From positions 186,001 to 250,000 of the forward strand of contig JAWKKG010000008.1 of assembly GCA_041393395.1 (NCBI GenBank): DNA of 64,000 nucleotides, in the 5' to 3' direction. The first letter of the stretch is position 1; the number at the start of each line of letters is the position of its first letter. The DNA comes from JAGQIB01 sp041393395. Lineage in GTDB: Bacteria; ARS69. Made by a program: the position numbers and the translations under genes. The notes under the pieces are model-generated. The model saw only the letters and a list, made by a program, of their open reading frames with translations. It made no database searches and was not told the DNA's origin. This document shows positions 43,804 through 51,776 of this stretch, in pieces.

Positions 43804-45527
43804 CGATCCCCCTGGTACACGAGGCCACGTCCCTCCCGCCCGTCCACGACCGCCGTGATCGGTCGCTCCGATCGCACGTGGCGCACGAGCTCCGTCTCGC
43901 GGACGGCCGGCATCGCGCGCAGTGCGTCCCAGTCGACGCGTCCGTCGTGGTCCTCCCGCACGTAGAGGTAGAACACCTCGAAGCTCGTGACATTGTGGAA
44001 GAAATGCGATCCCTGGCTCGGCTCGGGCATGATCTCGGGCAGCGTCGTCTCCACGATGACGCGGGCTCCGCGGATCTGCGCCCAGTCCACGGGAATCCCG
44101 AGCCACGGATCCGAGGAGCCGAACCGGCCGAACCCGATGAGCACGTACTCGCGACCCTCGGCGGCGAGCTCGTCGTTGAATCGAGCGATGTCGCCGGCGA
44201 CGCGCCGGCTCGCCGCGCGATCGAAGGCCTCGGGCTTCACGTAGAGCACGTCGCGCAGACCGGTCCGGGCACCGTGCCCGAGCGCGGGGCTCGCCACCAC
44301 GAGTGCGTTCTCCACCGCATCGCGAGGGAGGTCGACCGCGTCGCGAGGAACGACCGTGGAGCGGAGCTGGAGCAGACGCAACTCGGCCGACCGCGGGCTC
44401 CCGTCGAGCGTGGCCGCGAACTCGATCTCCACGTCGTGACCGATCGCTTCGCGGCAGCGGGACATCACGGCGCGAACGGCGCCGTTCAGGTCGAGCTCCC
44501 GGCCGCTCAGCAGGGGGGCGAAGTCCAGGATCGGGATGCCGGAACCCGTCGCGCCCATCACGAGCCGATCCGACTGCGGATCCCATGTGGAGGCGAGCGG
44601 CGCGAGCGTCCCGTCGTAGTCCGCGGCGGTCAGATCCGTGCTCACGAGGTATTCCGCCTCCGCCGCGGGGTCGTACGGAGGCGGCGGGCCGATTCCGACC
44701 GACCAGAACTCGACCTGGGTCCCGCGCGCGCGTTCCGCCGTCGATCCGAACGGCGGCGGCTGCCTCGGATGGGCCGGCGAATACGTCCAGGTGACGCCAC
44801 CGTCCACGATGTGCTTGCCCAGGCCGAGCGCGAGGCTGACCACGCCGTCCTCCCGCGCGGCCGAGCCGAACGGGTAGAAGTTCCAGGTGCGCGCCACACC
44901 GGAGACGTCCGGATAGAAGCGATCCCCGTGCGGACGGCCCACGACTTCCTGCACGATGACGGCCATCGCCTCCTCCTCCTCCAGCGAGACGGTCTCCCGG
45001 TAGGCCCGCGCCTCCCGGAAGAACGTCGACGCCCACACGAGCTTGATCGCCTCGGTGAGCGCCTGGAATCGACGTGCCGGATCCGGATCCGAGTTCGGGA
45101 TCATCTTCGTGGCGTAGACCCCCGCGAACGGACGGTGCGCGCGGTCCTCGAGCAGCGAAGACGAGCGAACGGCAAGCGGACGACGTTCGCCCTCGATCAG
45201 CGTACGGAGGTCCCCCACGATCGATGCGGGCAACTCCGCGCGGAGGAACGCGTTCGCGAGATGAGCGTCGAGAGGGTCGCCGCGCCAGCAGTCGCCGAGA
45301 TCGTTCGCGGTGACGAACGTGCGGAACGCGTCCGTCGTGAGGACGACGACCCGGGGAATCCGCACCGAGATCCGGTCCGGCAGGTCGAGCGGCGCGCTGC
45401 CGAGCAGCTCGCTCGCGCGCAGAAGGCCGGCGGCCTTCCCGCCGACCTCTCCGTCGCCGATGGCGCTCGCGATCTGATCCGATTCCAGGAACCGGCGATC
45501 GAACGGTGGCAACCGCGCTCCGTCCAC
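43800..45527 (-). CDS. PEP/pyruvate-binding-domain protein, shorter paralogue
   Basis: 575 aa, homologous along its length to the central part of the next gene: GEVGGKAAGLLRASELL near the N-terminus, AVRSSSLLEDRAHRPFAGVY (~116-135), VIVQEVVGRPHGDRFYPDVSGVA, LLQLRS, and the shared C-terminal GFGRFGSSDPWLGIPVDWAQI. It is an ATP-grasp nucleotide-binding module without the His-domain or PEP-binding barrel of PEP synthase. GTG 45527 has GGAAG upstream and lies 34 bp from the gdh stop. The two genes probably form a heteromeric pair. Confidence 0.78.
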   Translation of the reverse strand: MDGARLPPFDRRFLESDQIASAIGDGEVGGKAAGLLRASELLGSAPLDLPDRISVRIPRVVVLTTDAFRTFVTANDLGDCWRGDPLDAHLANAFLRAELPASIVGDLRTLIEGERRPLAVRSSSLLEDRAHRPFAGVYATKMIPNSDPDPARRFQALTEAIKLVWASTFFREARAYRETVSLEEEEAMAVIVQEVVGRPHGDRFYPDVSGVARTWNFYPFGSAAREDGVVSLALGLGKHIVDGGVTWTYSPAHPRQPPPFGSTAERARGTQVEFWSVGIGPPPPYDPAAEAEYLVSTDLTAADYDGTLAPLASTWDPQSDRLVMGATGSGIPILDFAPLLSGRELDLNGAVRAVMSRCREAIGHDVEIEFAATLDGSPRSAELRLLQLRSTVVPRDAVDLPRDAVENALVVASPALGHGARTGLRDVLYVKPEAFDRAASRRVAGDIARFNDELAAEGREYVLIGFGRFGSSDPWLGIPVDWAQIRGARVIVETTLPEIMPEPSQGSHFFHNVTSFEVFYLYVREDHDGRVDWDALRAMPAVRETELVRHVRSERPITAVVDGREGRGLVYQGDR

Positions 45528-45561
45528 GAGCGGTCTTCCTCCCCGCGGCCCGCGCCCGCGG

Positions 45562-46848
45562 TCAGATCCAGCCCCGTTCCCGGCAGGCCTCCGCCACGCG
45601 GGTGATTCCGATGATGTAGGCCGCCTCGCGCATCGACAGCTTCTCGCGCCGCGCGAGCGCGCTCACGTCAAGATACGCGGCGGTCATCTTGACGTCGAGC
45701 TTGCCCAGGACCTCGTCCTTGCCCCAGAAGTAGTTCGTGTTGCTCTGAACCTGTTCGAAGTAGCTGCAGGTCACGCCGCCCGCGTTCGCGAGGAAGTCCG
45801 GGATCACGTGGATCCCCCGCCGGTCGATCACGGCGTCGGCTTCCCGCGTGGTGGGACCGTTCGCGCCTTCGGCGATCATCCGCACACTGGACCGCATCCG
45901 CTCCACGTTGTCGCCCCGCAGCGAGTTCTCGAGGGCCGCGGGAATGAGGATGTCGACCTCCTCCGCGATCCAGTCCTCGCCCGGCAGGACCTCGTACCCG
46001 AGGTCGAGCGCCTTGGCGCGATCGATCTCCCCGAACCGGTCGGCGATGGACTCGATCTCGTCGGGGGAGATGCCGGTGCGCTTGCGGAACAGGTAGGTCG
46101 TCTGGTCCGCCTGACTCCAGCACGCGATGGACCGGACCGTGCCGCCGAGCTGGGTGTACAGGCGGACGGCGTAGCGTCCCACGTTCCCGAACCCCTGGAC
46201 CGTCGCCGTCGTGTCCGAGATCCGGACGTCCATCTCCTTGAGCGCTTCCCGGATCGTGAACACCACGCCGAAGCCGGTCGCTTCCGTCCGTCCCTGCGAG
46301 CCGCCGAGGCCGACGGGCTTGCCGGTGATGAAGCCGGGGAAGCGACCGCCGTGGATCACCTCGAACTCGTCGAGCATCCACAGCATGTGCTGGGCCGACG
46401 TCATCACGTCGGGGGCGGGCACGTCGATGTTCGGGCCGACGTTCCGCGCGATCTGTCGAACCCAGCCGCGACAGAGTCGCTCCTGCTCCCCCGTGGAGAG
46501 CTGATGCGGATCGCACACGACCCCACCCTTCGCGCCACCGAGCGGGATATCCACGAGCGCGCACTTCCAGGTCATCCACATGGAGAGGGCGCGCACGGTA
46601 TCCAGCGTTTCCTGGGGATGGAACCGAAGTCCTCCCTTGCACGGGCCGCGCGCGTCGTTGTGCTGGACTCGATAGCCCCGGAAGATCCGGTGGCTCCCGT
46701 CGTCCATTCGAATCGGCACCGCGAACGAGAACTCACGCAGGGGCTCGCGCAGGAGCTCCCGCAGCGCGGGCTCGAGGTCGATGCGGGCGGCGGCATGGTC
46801 GAACTGGGCTTGGGCGAGCTCGAACGAGCTGAATGGGCGGACGCTCAT
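45562..46848 (-). CDS. Glutamate dehydrogenase (Glu/Leu/Phe/Val family)
   Basis: 428-aa amino-acid dehydrogenase, most likely glutamate dehydrogenase (2-oxoglutarate + NH3). GPCKGGLRFHP and the catalytic-lysine motif GGAKGGVVCDP lie in the first 120 residues; VPAPDVMTSAQHMLWMLDE is the substrate-binding segment; the coenzyme domain has VQGFGNVGRYAVRLY. NAGGVTCSYFEQVQ near the C-terminus is typical. ATG 46848 is preceded by GGAGGAG, while the frame upstream is unrelated in composition. First gene ahead of the PEP/pyruvate-binding pair on the same strand. Confidence 0.92.
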   Translation of the reverse strand: MSVRPFSSFELAQAQFDHAAARIDLEPALRELLREPLREFSFAVPIRMDDGSHRIFRGYRVQHNDARGPCKGGLRFHPQETLDTVRALSMWMTWKCALVDIPLGGAKGGVVCDPHQLSTGEQERLCRGWVRQIARNVGPNIDVPAPDVMTSAQHMLWMLDEFEVIHGGRFPGFITGKPVGLGGSQGRTEATGFGVVFTIREALKEMDVRISDTTATVQGFGNVGRYAVRLYTQLGGTVRSIACWSQADQTTYLFRKRTGISPDEIESIADRFGEIDRAKALDLGYEVLPGEDWIAEEVDILIPAALENSLRGDNVERMRSSVRMIAEGANGPTTREADAVIDRRGIHVIPDFLANAGGVTCSYFEQVQSNTNYFWGKDEVLGKLDVKMTAAYLDVSALARREKLSMREAAYIIGITRVAEACRERGWI

Positions 46849-46921
46849 GACTCCTCCGTCCCGGCCGCGGTTTCCCCCACGGTCCGGAAGCACCCGGGAC
46901 GCTACTCCGCCGCACGACGAA

Positions 46922-46949
46922 CGGGAATCCGGGCTTTCCCGGATTCCCG
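46922..46949. terminator. Perfect 12-bp hairpin between the VIT/VWA gene and gdh
   Basis: CGGGAATCCGGG (46922-46933), loop CTTT, CCCGGATTCCCG (46938-46949). It sits 39 bp beyond the end of the VIT/VWA gene and upstream of gdh on the same strand, so it likely ends VIT transcription. No U-tract. Confidence 0.65.
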
Positions 46950-46988
46950 CCGTCCCCCACCCCACCCCTCATTCGGCGGGCGGAGCCG

Positions 46989-49595
46989 CTACCGGACCCG
47001 TACCGTCCACCGGTCGGCCGCGCCCCGAATCCGGGGCCCCTCGAGGCGCAGGTGGAGCGTTCCCGCCCGCGAAAGAGCCGGCACCCGGTCCGGGCCGAGC
47101 ACGAGCTTCAGCACGACCTTCTCGCCCGGTGCGAGCACCTTGGCCACGTACTGGCATCGGTTCCCCGGCGTCGGCGCGGTGCCGATGACGGTCTCGTTCC
47201 AGGCCGAGTCGACGATCTTCAGGAACATCGAGCCGTCGTCCCAGGCGAAGCACGTCGGATCGGGCGCCGTCATCGGAACCGAGGAGACGTTCTCCAGCGT
47301 GATCGTGATCTCGAGCCGATCCCCCACACCGATCTCCGATCGCACGAGTTCGAGCGTCGCGAGGAGCGACGAGGATTCCGGCGCCCTCCGCTTCGCCTCG
47401 TCGGCGACGGGGAGATCGGCCCGGATCTCACGGTCCCGCCCGGCGACGTCGCTCTCGTTCGTGGACGGCGCGGTCTTGCTCTGCGGCGCAGCGGCACTCC
47501 CTCCCCCGATGTAGCCGAGGCCGCGGAGTCGCTCCTGGATCGCTCCCGGAACAGGGGACGCCGCCAGGCTCTTGCCGGCATACATCTCCTGCCGGGCGCC
47601 GGTCCCGAACACGCCTTCGTGGCTCACGCCCTCCGGCATCTCCACCGGAACCTGCACGCGCTCGGTCTGACCGTTCGAGACCACGAGTCGATCCTCCACC
47701 GCCACGAACGACGTGTAGCTCGTCACGAGCCGGTGCTTCAGCGCGACGCGAGTGATCTCTTCCACCGTCGACGCGTCGGCCGCCCCGCGCTGGCGTCGTT
47801 CGAGGTCACCGATCTTCGCGCGCGCCCACAGCGTGGCGACCGCCGGGTTCCCCCCCTCGTGACGCGGGACGTCGAAGCGCACCTTCTGCGACCAGGGCCG
47901 ACCGGCGAGCTTGCCGGTGACCACGAGCGTGCCACGTCCTCCCTGGTCGGCCCGCGCGTACACCGCGAGCGGCTTGCCGCCGAACAGATCGGGGATGCGC
48001 GTCGGGTAGACCTCGTCCACGTCGACGCCATCCCAGGTGAGCTGCAGATCCGTGAGGTACGGATTCCGGAACCGGTCGTAGAACTTCGTCACGGACTCCT
48101 CCACCGACGACCCCGGCAGGAAGTAGGCGACCTCGCCGCGGCCTTCCTCCGCGAGGCCGTCCAGCAGGAACCGGTTCACCGAGCTGCCCACGCCGAACGA
48201 GAACAGGCGCGCGTCGCCGATCCTGTCGCGCACGGCGGCGAAGATCTGGTCCTCGTTGCCGATGTAGCCGTCGGTGAGGAACATCACGATTCGCAGGCGC
48301 GTGTCGTCGCGCGGGAAGTCCAGGGCCGCCTTGATTCCCTCGATCATCATCGTGCCGCCGGTTCCGTTCAGCGAATCGAGGTACGAGAGGCCGCGCTTCA
48401 CGTTGCGCGGCGTGGCCGCCACGGGACGCGGCGCGAAGCCGGACGCGCCGGACGAGAAGCGGATGATCTGGAACGTGTCGCCTTCGTTGACGTTCGTGAG
48501 CGCACGGCGCACGAGCGCCTTCGCGGCCGCGATCGGTTCGCCGGACATCGAGCCCGAGCAGTCGAGCACGAAGATCATCTCCTTCGGCGTGAGGTCGCGC
48601 CGCGTGAGGTCGAGCTTCGGATGCAGCAGCACGGAAACGTAGCCGTCTTCCCCGTCGCCGTACGCGAGAACGCCGGTGTCGGGGCCTTCGCCCCGCGCGC
48701 GGGCGCGCAGCACGAAGTCCTTGTTCGGAATCGAGTCGAAGCGATGCAGCTTGATGCGCCGGTGCGTGTCGCCGTCCGCCAGGCGATCGATCCGGTGCGT
48801 GGGACTCGTGAGCTCCTCGATCGGAATGCCCGCGTCCCAGTCGACCTCGATCTCGAGATCGTGACCGGAGCGAACGCCGGGCGCGAGGTACGGCGGGTTC
48901 TCCACGGCGTCGCGCGACGATCGCTTCTCCCCCCCGCCGAAGAACGGCAGCAGCCGCTCGTCGAACCCGGCCGTGATGACGTCGGGGCGGGGAGTCGGCG
49001 GGTTGAACCGCGGCCCGACCACCGTGGGGAACACGAGCTCCCAGGTGCCGGCCTCGTAGTCGAGCGTCTCCACGTACGTGAGCGTGACCTCGATCTCGTT
49101 CCCGGGCAGGATGTTCGCGACCGACTGCGTGAAGATGTTCGGCCGCTCCTGCTCGAGCAGCGCCGCCACGTGACCGGACCGGCGAGCGTTCTCGTACATC
49201 TGCCGCGCGATCTCGCGTCGCTGGATCACGCCCTGGATCTCGCGATCCCCGAGCGTCATCACGTAGTCCGAGACGGCCGCCTCGTGCGGCAGCGGGAAGA
49301 CGTACACCGCCTCGATCGTGTCCTCGTACGGATTCCCGAACGTCTGCGTCACGCGCACGCGGGCGACCGCGCCCGCGACGTCCGCGTGCACGAACGTGTG
49401 CTTCAGGGGGAACTCGACGGTGCGGCCGTCGATCTCGGTGAACAGGAGCCCCGTGCCGGGATCGTCGGGATCGCCGCAGGGGCGCCCCGGCTGGGTCGGC
49501 TCCGCCGGGGAGCCCGTGGGACAGGTGGCGAGTGCGACCGCGGCGGCGATCCAGAGACCGGTCCGGCGGCGGGTTGGCGCGAGCTGGTGGATCAT
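46989..49595 (-). CDS. Exported VIT and von Willebrand factor A domain protein
   Basis: 868 aa. Signal peptide to about residue 31. VIT domain ~45-180 (FVHADVAGAVARVRVTQTF, EAVYVFPLPHEAAV, MYENARRSGHVAALLEQE). VWA domain ~338-505 with MIDAS start DCSGSMSG (345-352), Thr in GTGGTMM and Asp in LTDGYIG. A short motif QERLRGLGY (~687-695) separates it from a C-terminal Ig-like domain (ITITLENVSSVPMTAPDP, LRLEGPR). Role unknown; such proteins resemble inter-alpha-trypsin inhibitor heavy chains and may bind ligands outside the cell. The ECF sigma operon begins divergently 151 bp away. Confidence 0.85.
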   Translation of the reverse strand: MIHQLAPTRRRTGLWIAAAVALATCPTGSPAEPTQPGRPCGDPDDPGTGLLFTEIDGRTVEFPLKHTFVHADVAGAVARVRVTQTFGNPYEDTIEAVYVFPLPHEAAVSDYVMTLGDREIQGVIQRREIARQMYENARRSGHVAALLEQERPNIFTQSVANILPGNEIEVTLTYVETLDYEAGTWELVFPTVVGPRFNPPTPRPDVITAGFDERLLPFFGGGEKRSSRDAVENPPYLAPGVRSGHDLEIEVDWDAGIPIEELTSPTHRIDRLADGDTHRRIKLHRFDSIPNKDFVLRARARGEGPDTGVLAYGDGEDGYVSVLLHPKLDLTRRDLTPKEMIFVLDCSGSMSGEPIAAAKALVRRALTNVNEGDTFQIIRFSSGASGFAPRPVAATPRNVKRGLSYLDSLNGTGGTMMIEGIKAALDFPRDDTRLRIVMFLTDGYIGNEDQIFAAVRDRIGDARLFSFGVGSSVNRFLLDGLAEEGRGEVAYFLPGSSVEESVTKFYDRFRNPYLTDLQLTWDGVDVDEVYPTRIPDLFGGKPLAVYARADQGGRGTLVVTGKLAGRPWSQKVRFDVPRHEGGNPAVATLWARAKIGDLERRQRGAADASTVEEITRVALKHRLVTSYTSFVAVEDRLVVSNGQTERVQVPVEMPEGVSHEGVFGTGARQEMYAGKSLAASPVPGAIQERLRGLGYIGGGSAAAPQSKTAPSTNESDVAGRDREIRADLPVADEAKRRAPESSSLLATLELVRSEIGVGDRLEITITLENVSSVPMTAPDPTCFAWDDGSMFLKIVDSAWNETVIGTAPTPGNRCQYVAKVLAPGEKVVLKLVLGPDRVPALSRAGTLHLRLEGPRIRGAADRWTVRVR

Positions 49596-49746
49596 GGCTG
49601 ACTCCGTCGTTGGCCGGCGGGCGGGAACGGACGCGTCGCGGCCCGTGGTCCGGCGTTCGAGAGGGTTACCTCGCAGGCCGGCGGCTTATTCCCGGCGACC
49701 TCGACCATTCGCGGGGCCGCGCTTATGGTGGCGGCGGGGAATAGCG

Positions 49747-50361
49747 ATGACGGAATCCGGGTACTCTCCTCACAAGGACGGATCGGGCGCCCTCCCGCCG
49801 GACGCGGAGCCGACCGACCGCGACCTGATCGCGCGGGCTCGCGGCGGCGATCGCGCGGCGTTCGGGCGGCTCCTGCGACGTCATCAGCGGCGGGTCTTCG
49901 CGCTGGGGCTTCGCTGGTTCCGCAACGCGGATGACGCCGACGACCTGGTCCAGGAGACGTTCGTGCGCGTGTGGCGCTCGCTCGACCGCTTCGACCCGGA
50001 GCGCCCGTTCGTTCCGTGGTTGATGACGATCGCGACGAATCGCGCCAAGACGATGGTCGAGCGGACGAGGTCCGCGGCGGAGCGCGAGGAGCTGGACGAA
50101 CGGATCCCGTGGGACGGTCCCTCGCCGCAGGAGGACGCGGCGCGGGCCGCGCTGGTGCGCGACGTGAACCGGGCGATGGAGAGCCTGCCGGAGGAGCTAC
50201 GCGTGACGTTGCACCTGAGATCCGTGGAGGGACTCGCGTATCGCGAGATCGCGGAGACGCTCGATGTCCCGATCGGCACGGTGATGTCACGCCTCGCGCG
50301 CGCGCGCCAGCGGCTGAAGGAGCGGCTCGCGGAGCACGCGGGAGAAGAGGAGCGAACGTGA
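49747..50361 (+). CDS. ECF-type RNA polymerase sigma factor
   Basis: 204 aa. Region 2 is LLRRHQRRVFALGLRWFRNADDADDLVQETFVRVWR (about 45-80) and region 4 is SLPEELRVTLHLRSVEGLAYREIAETLDVPIGTVMSRLARARQRL (about 145-190). There is no region 3. ATG 49747 follows GGGGAAT. Its stop overlaps the start of the anti-sigma gene (GTGA), so the two are coupled and the pair forms a classical ECF sigma/anti-sigma unit. It may control the VIT/VWA gene opposite, since they share the intergenic region; this is a guess. Confidence 0.9.
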   Translation: MTESGYSPHKDGSGALPPDAEPTDRDLIARARGGDRAAFGRLLRRHQRRVFALGLRWFRNADDADDLVQETFVRVWRSLDRFDPERPFVPWLMTIATNRAKTMVERTRSAAEREELDERIPWDGPSPQEDAARAALVRDVNRAMESLPEELRVTLHLRSVEGLAYREIAETLDVPIGTVMSRLARARQRLKERLAEHAGEEERT

Positions 50362-51776
50362 GCGCGAACTGCCACGAGTTCGAGGAGCGACTGGCGGGCT
50401 ACGTCGACGGCGAGCTCGGCCCCGAGGACGCGCGCGCGGTCGAGGCCCACCTCGCGACGTGCGAGGACTGCCGCGCGACCGTGACCGCATGGCAGGAGGC
50501 CGACGCGGCACTCGCGACCTCCGCCCCGTCGCGCACCGAACCGGAGTGGGAGCGGCTCGCGTCGCGCGTGGAGGCGGCGATCGACGTCGAGGCCGAGCGG
50601 CTCGCACGCGCGGAGGCCGCGGTCACTGCGGCGGCCCCCGCGGCGCAGCCCACGCCGGCGGCACGGCGGACCCCGCGCCGTGCCTGGTTCCTGGGCACGG
50701 GAGCGGTCGCGGCCGCCGTCCTCGTGGGACTGTTCTGGCCGTGGTTCTCCCAGGACGCGCATCGCCCCCGCGGGCCCCTGCCCGCGTCGCCGGAAGCGGA
50801 CTCTCCCGCGCCGGCCGCCCCCGACGACCTGCTCCAGAAGAAGGCGGAAGGAACACGCTCGGCGGAGGGCTCCTCCGATGTGCAGGAGCGGCTCCGGGCG
50901 CTCGGGTATCTGAAAGGGCAGGAGATTCCGGCGCCCGCGGTCGGCGCGGATCGGGCTCGGACCACCGAGATCTCCGAGGGGATTCCGACCCCCGAACCGA
51001 CATCCGCTTCCCGTCCGGCCGACGCGCCGACGAAGGCTGCGGCACGTCGCGACGCTTCTCCCGCGGCCGACGAGGCCGGAAACGTGGACACGCACAACCC
51101 GGGCGACGAGTCCGGAGACGTCGACGTGCCCTCCTTCGACGAGGACTCCCGGGACGTCGATGCACTCTCTCAGGACGGGAAGGAATCCGACACCGCGACT
51201 TCGACTTCCGACGACGTGCGCCAGTGGCTCACCGCCACGACCCCGCCCGCCGAGGCCGAGGGCAAGGCGCGATCGCTCGAGGCCGTCTCCGGTTCGGTGC
51301 TCCGCGACGAGGGCGCACCGCGGATGCTCGCTGCCCCTCCGGTACCTCCGGACTCCACGATCTCGATCCGGGCGCTCCGGCGCGCGCACGAGGCGCGGGA
51401 GGGCGGCGATCTCGCGACCGCGCGCGCCGGCTACGAATTGCTGGCGCGCGACTTTCCCGGCAACGCCGTGCGCGAGGAGGCGTGGTTCTCGCTGGCGGAC
51501 TTGCAGACCGCCGAGGCTCGTGACTCCGACGATCTCGCGACCGTGCGCGATGCGGCGCGATCGCTCGACGACTTCCTCGCGACGTTCCCGACCAGCGCGC
51601 GCCGGGAGGCGATCCTGGGTGCACGCGTCCTCGTGTGGGCGCGCCTCGTGGAGCTCGATCCGAGCCAGTGCGCGGAGGCGGACCGACGCGTCGCGGAGTG
51701 GCAGCACGGACAGGAGATGATCCCGCGCGATCTCGGCCAGGCGGTCCAGCGGATCCAGGCCGCCTGCGCCCGGTGA
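50358..51776 (+). CDS. Zinc-finger (zf-HC2) anti-sigma factor with one membrane helix
   Basis: 472 aa. The N-terminal ZAS domain has Cys5-His6 and H31-x3-C35-x2-C38 (AHLATCEDC), which would hold zinc and bind the sigma factor. A membrane helix is at ~109-130. The periplasmic part is acidic and Pro/Ala-rich, with a short QERLRALGY motif (176-184) shared with the VIT/VWA protein, and ends in a helical YbgF/TPR-like domain (AREGGDLATARAGYELLARDFPGN). GTG 50358. It presumably senses an envelope signal and releases the ECF factor. Confidence 0.87.
   Translation: MSANCHEFEERLAGYVDGELGPEDARAVEAHLATCEDCRATVTAWQEADAALATSAPSRTEPEWERLASRVEAAIDVEAERLARAEAAVTAAAPAAQPTPAARRTPRRAWFLGTGAVAAAVLVGLFWPWFSQDAHRPRGPLPASPEADSPAPAAPDDLLQKKAEGTRSAEGSSDVQERLRALGYLKGQEIPAPAVGADRARTTEISEGIPTPEPTSASRPADAPTKAAARRDASPAADEAGNVDTHNPGDESGDVDVPSFDEDSRDVDALSQDGKESDTATSTSDDVRQWLTATTPPAEAEGKARSLEAVSGSVLRDEGAPRMLAAPPVPPDSTISIRALRRAHEAREGGDLATARAGYELLARDFPGNAVREEAWFSLADLQTAEARDSDDLATVRDAARSLDDFLATFPTSARREAILGARVLVWARLVELDPSQCAEADRRVAEWQHGQEMIPRDLGQAVQRIQAACAR

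Noticed and set aside
49596..49746. ECF-type promoter (GGAAC / GTC) in the divergent VIT-sigma region
   Set aside because: GGAAC is present near 49623 but the -10 partner at proper spacing is poor, so it is not reported as a feature.
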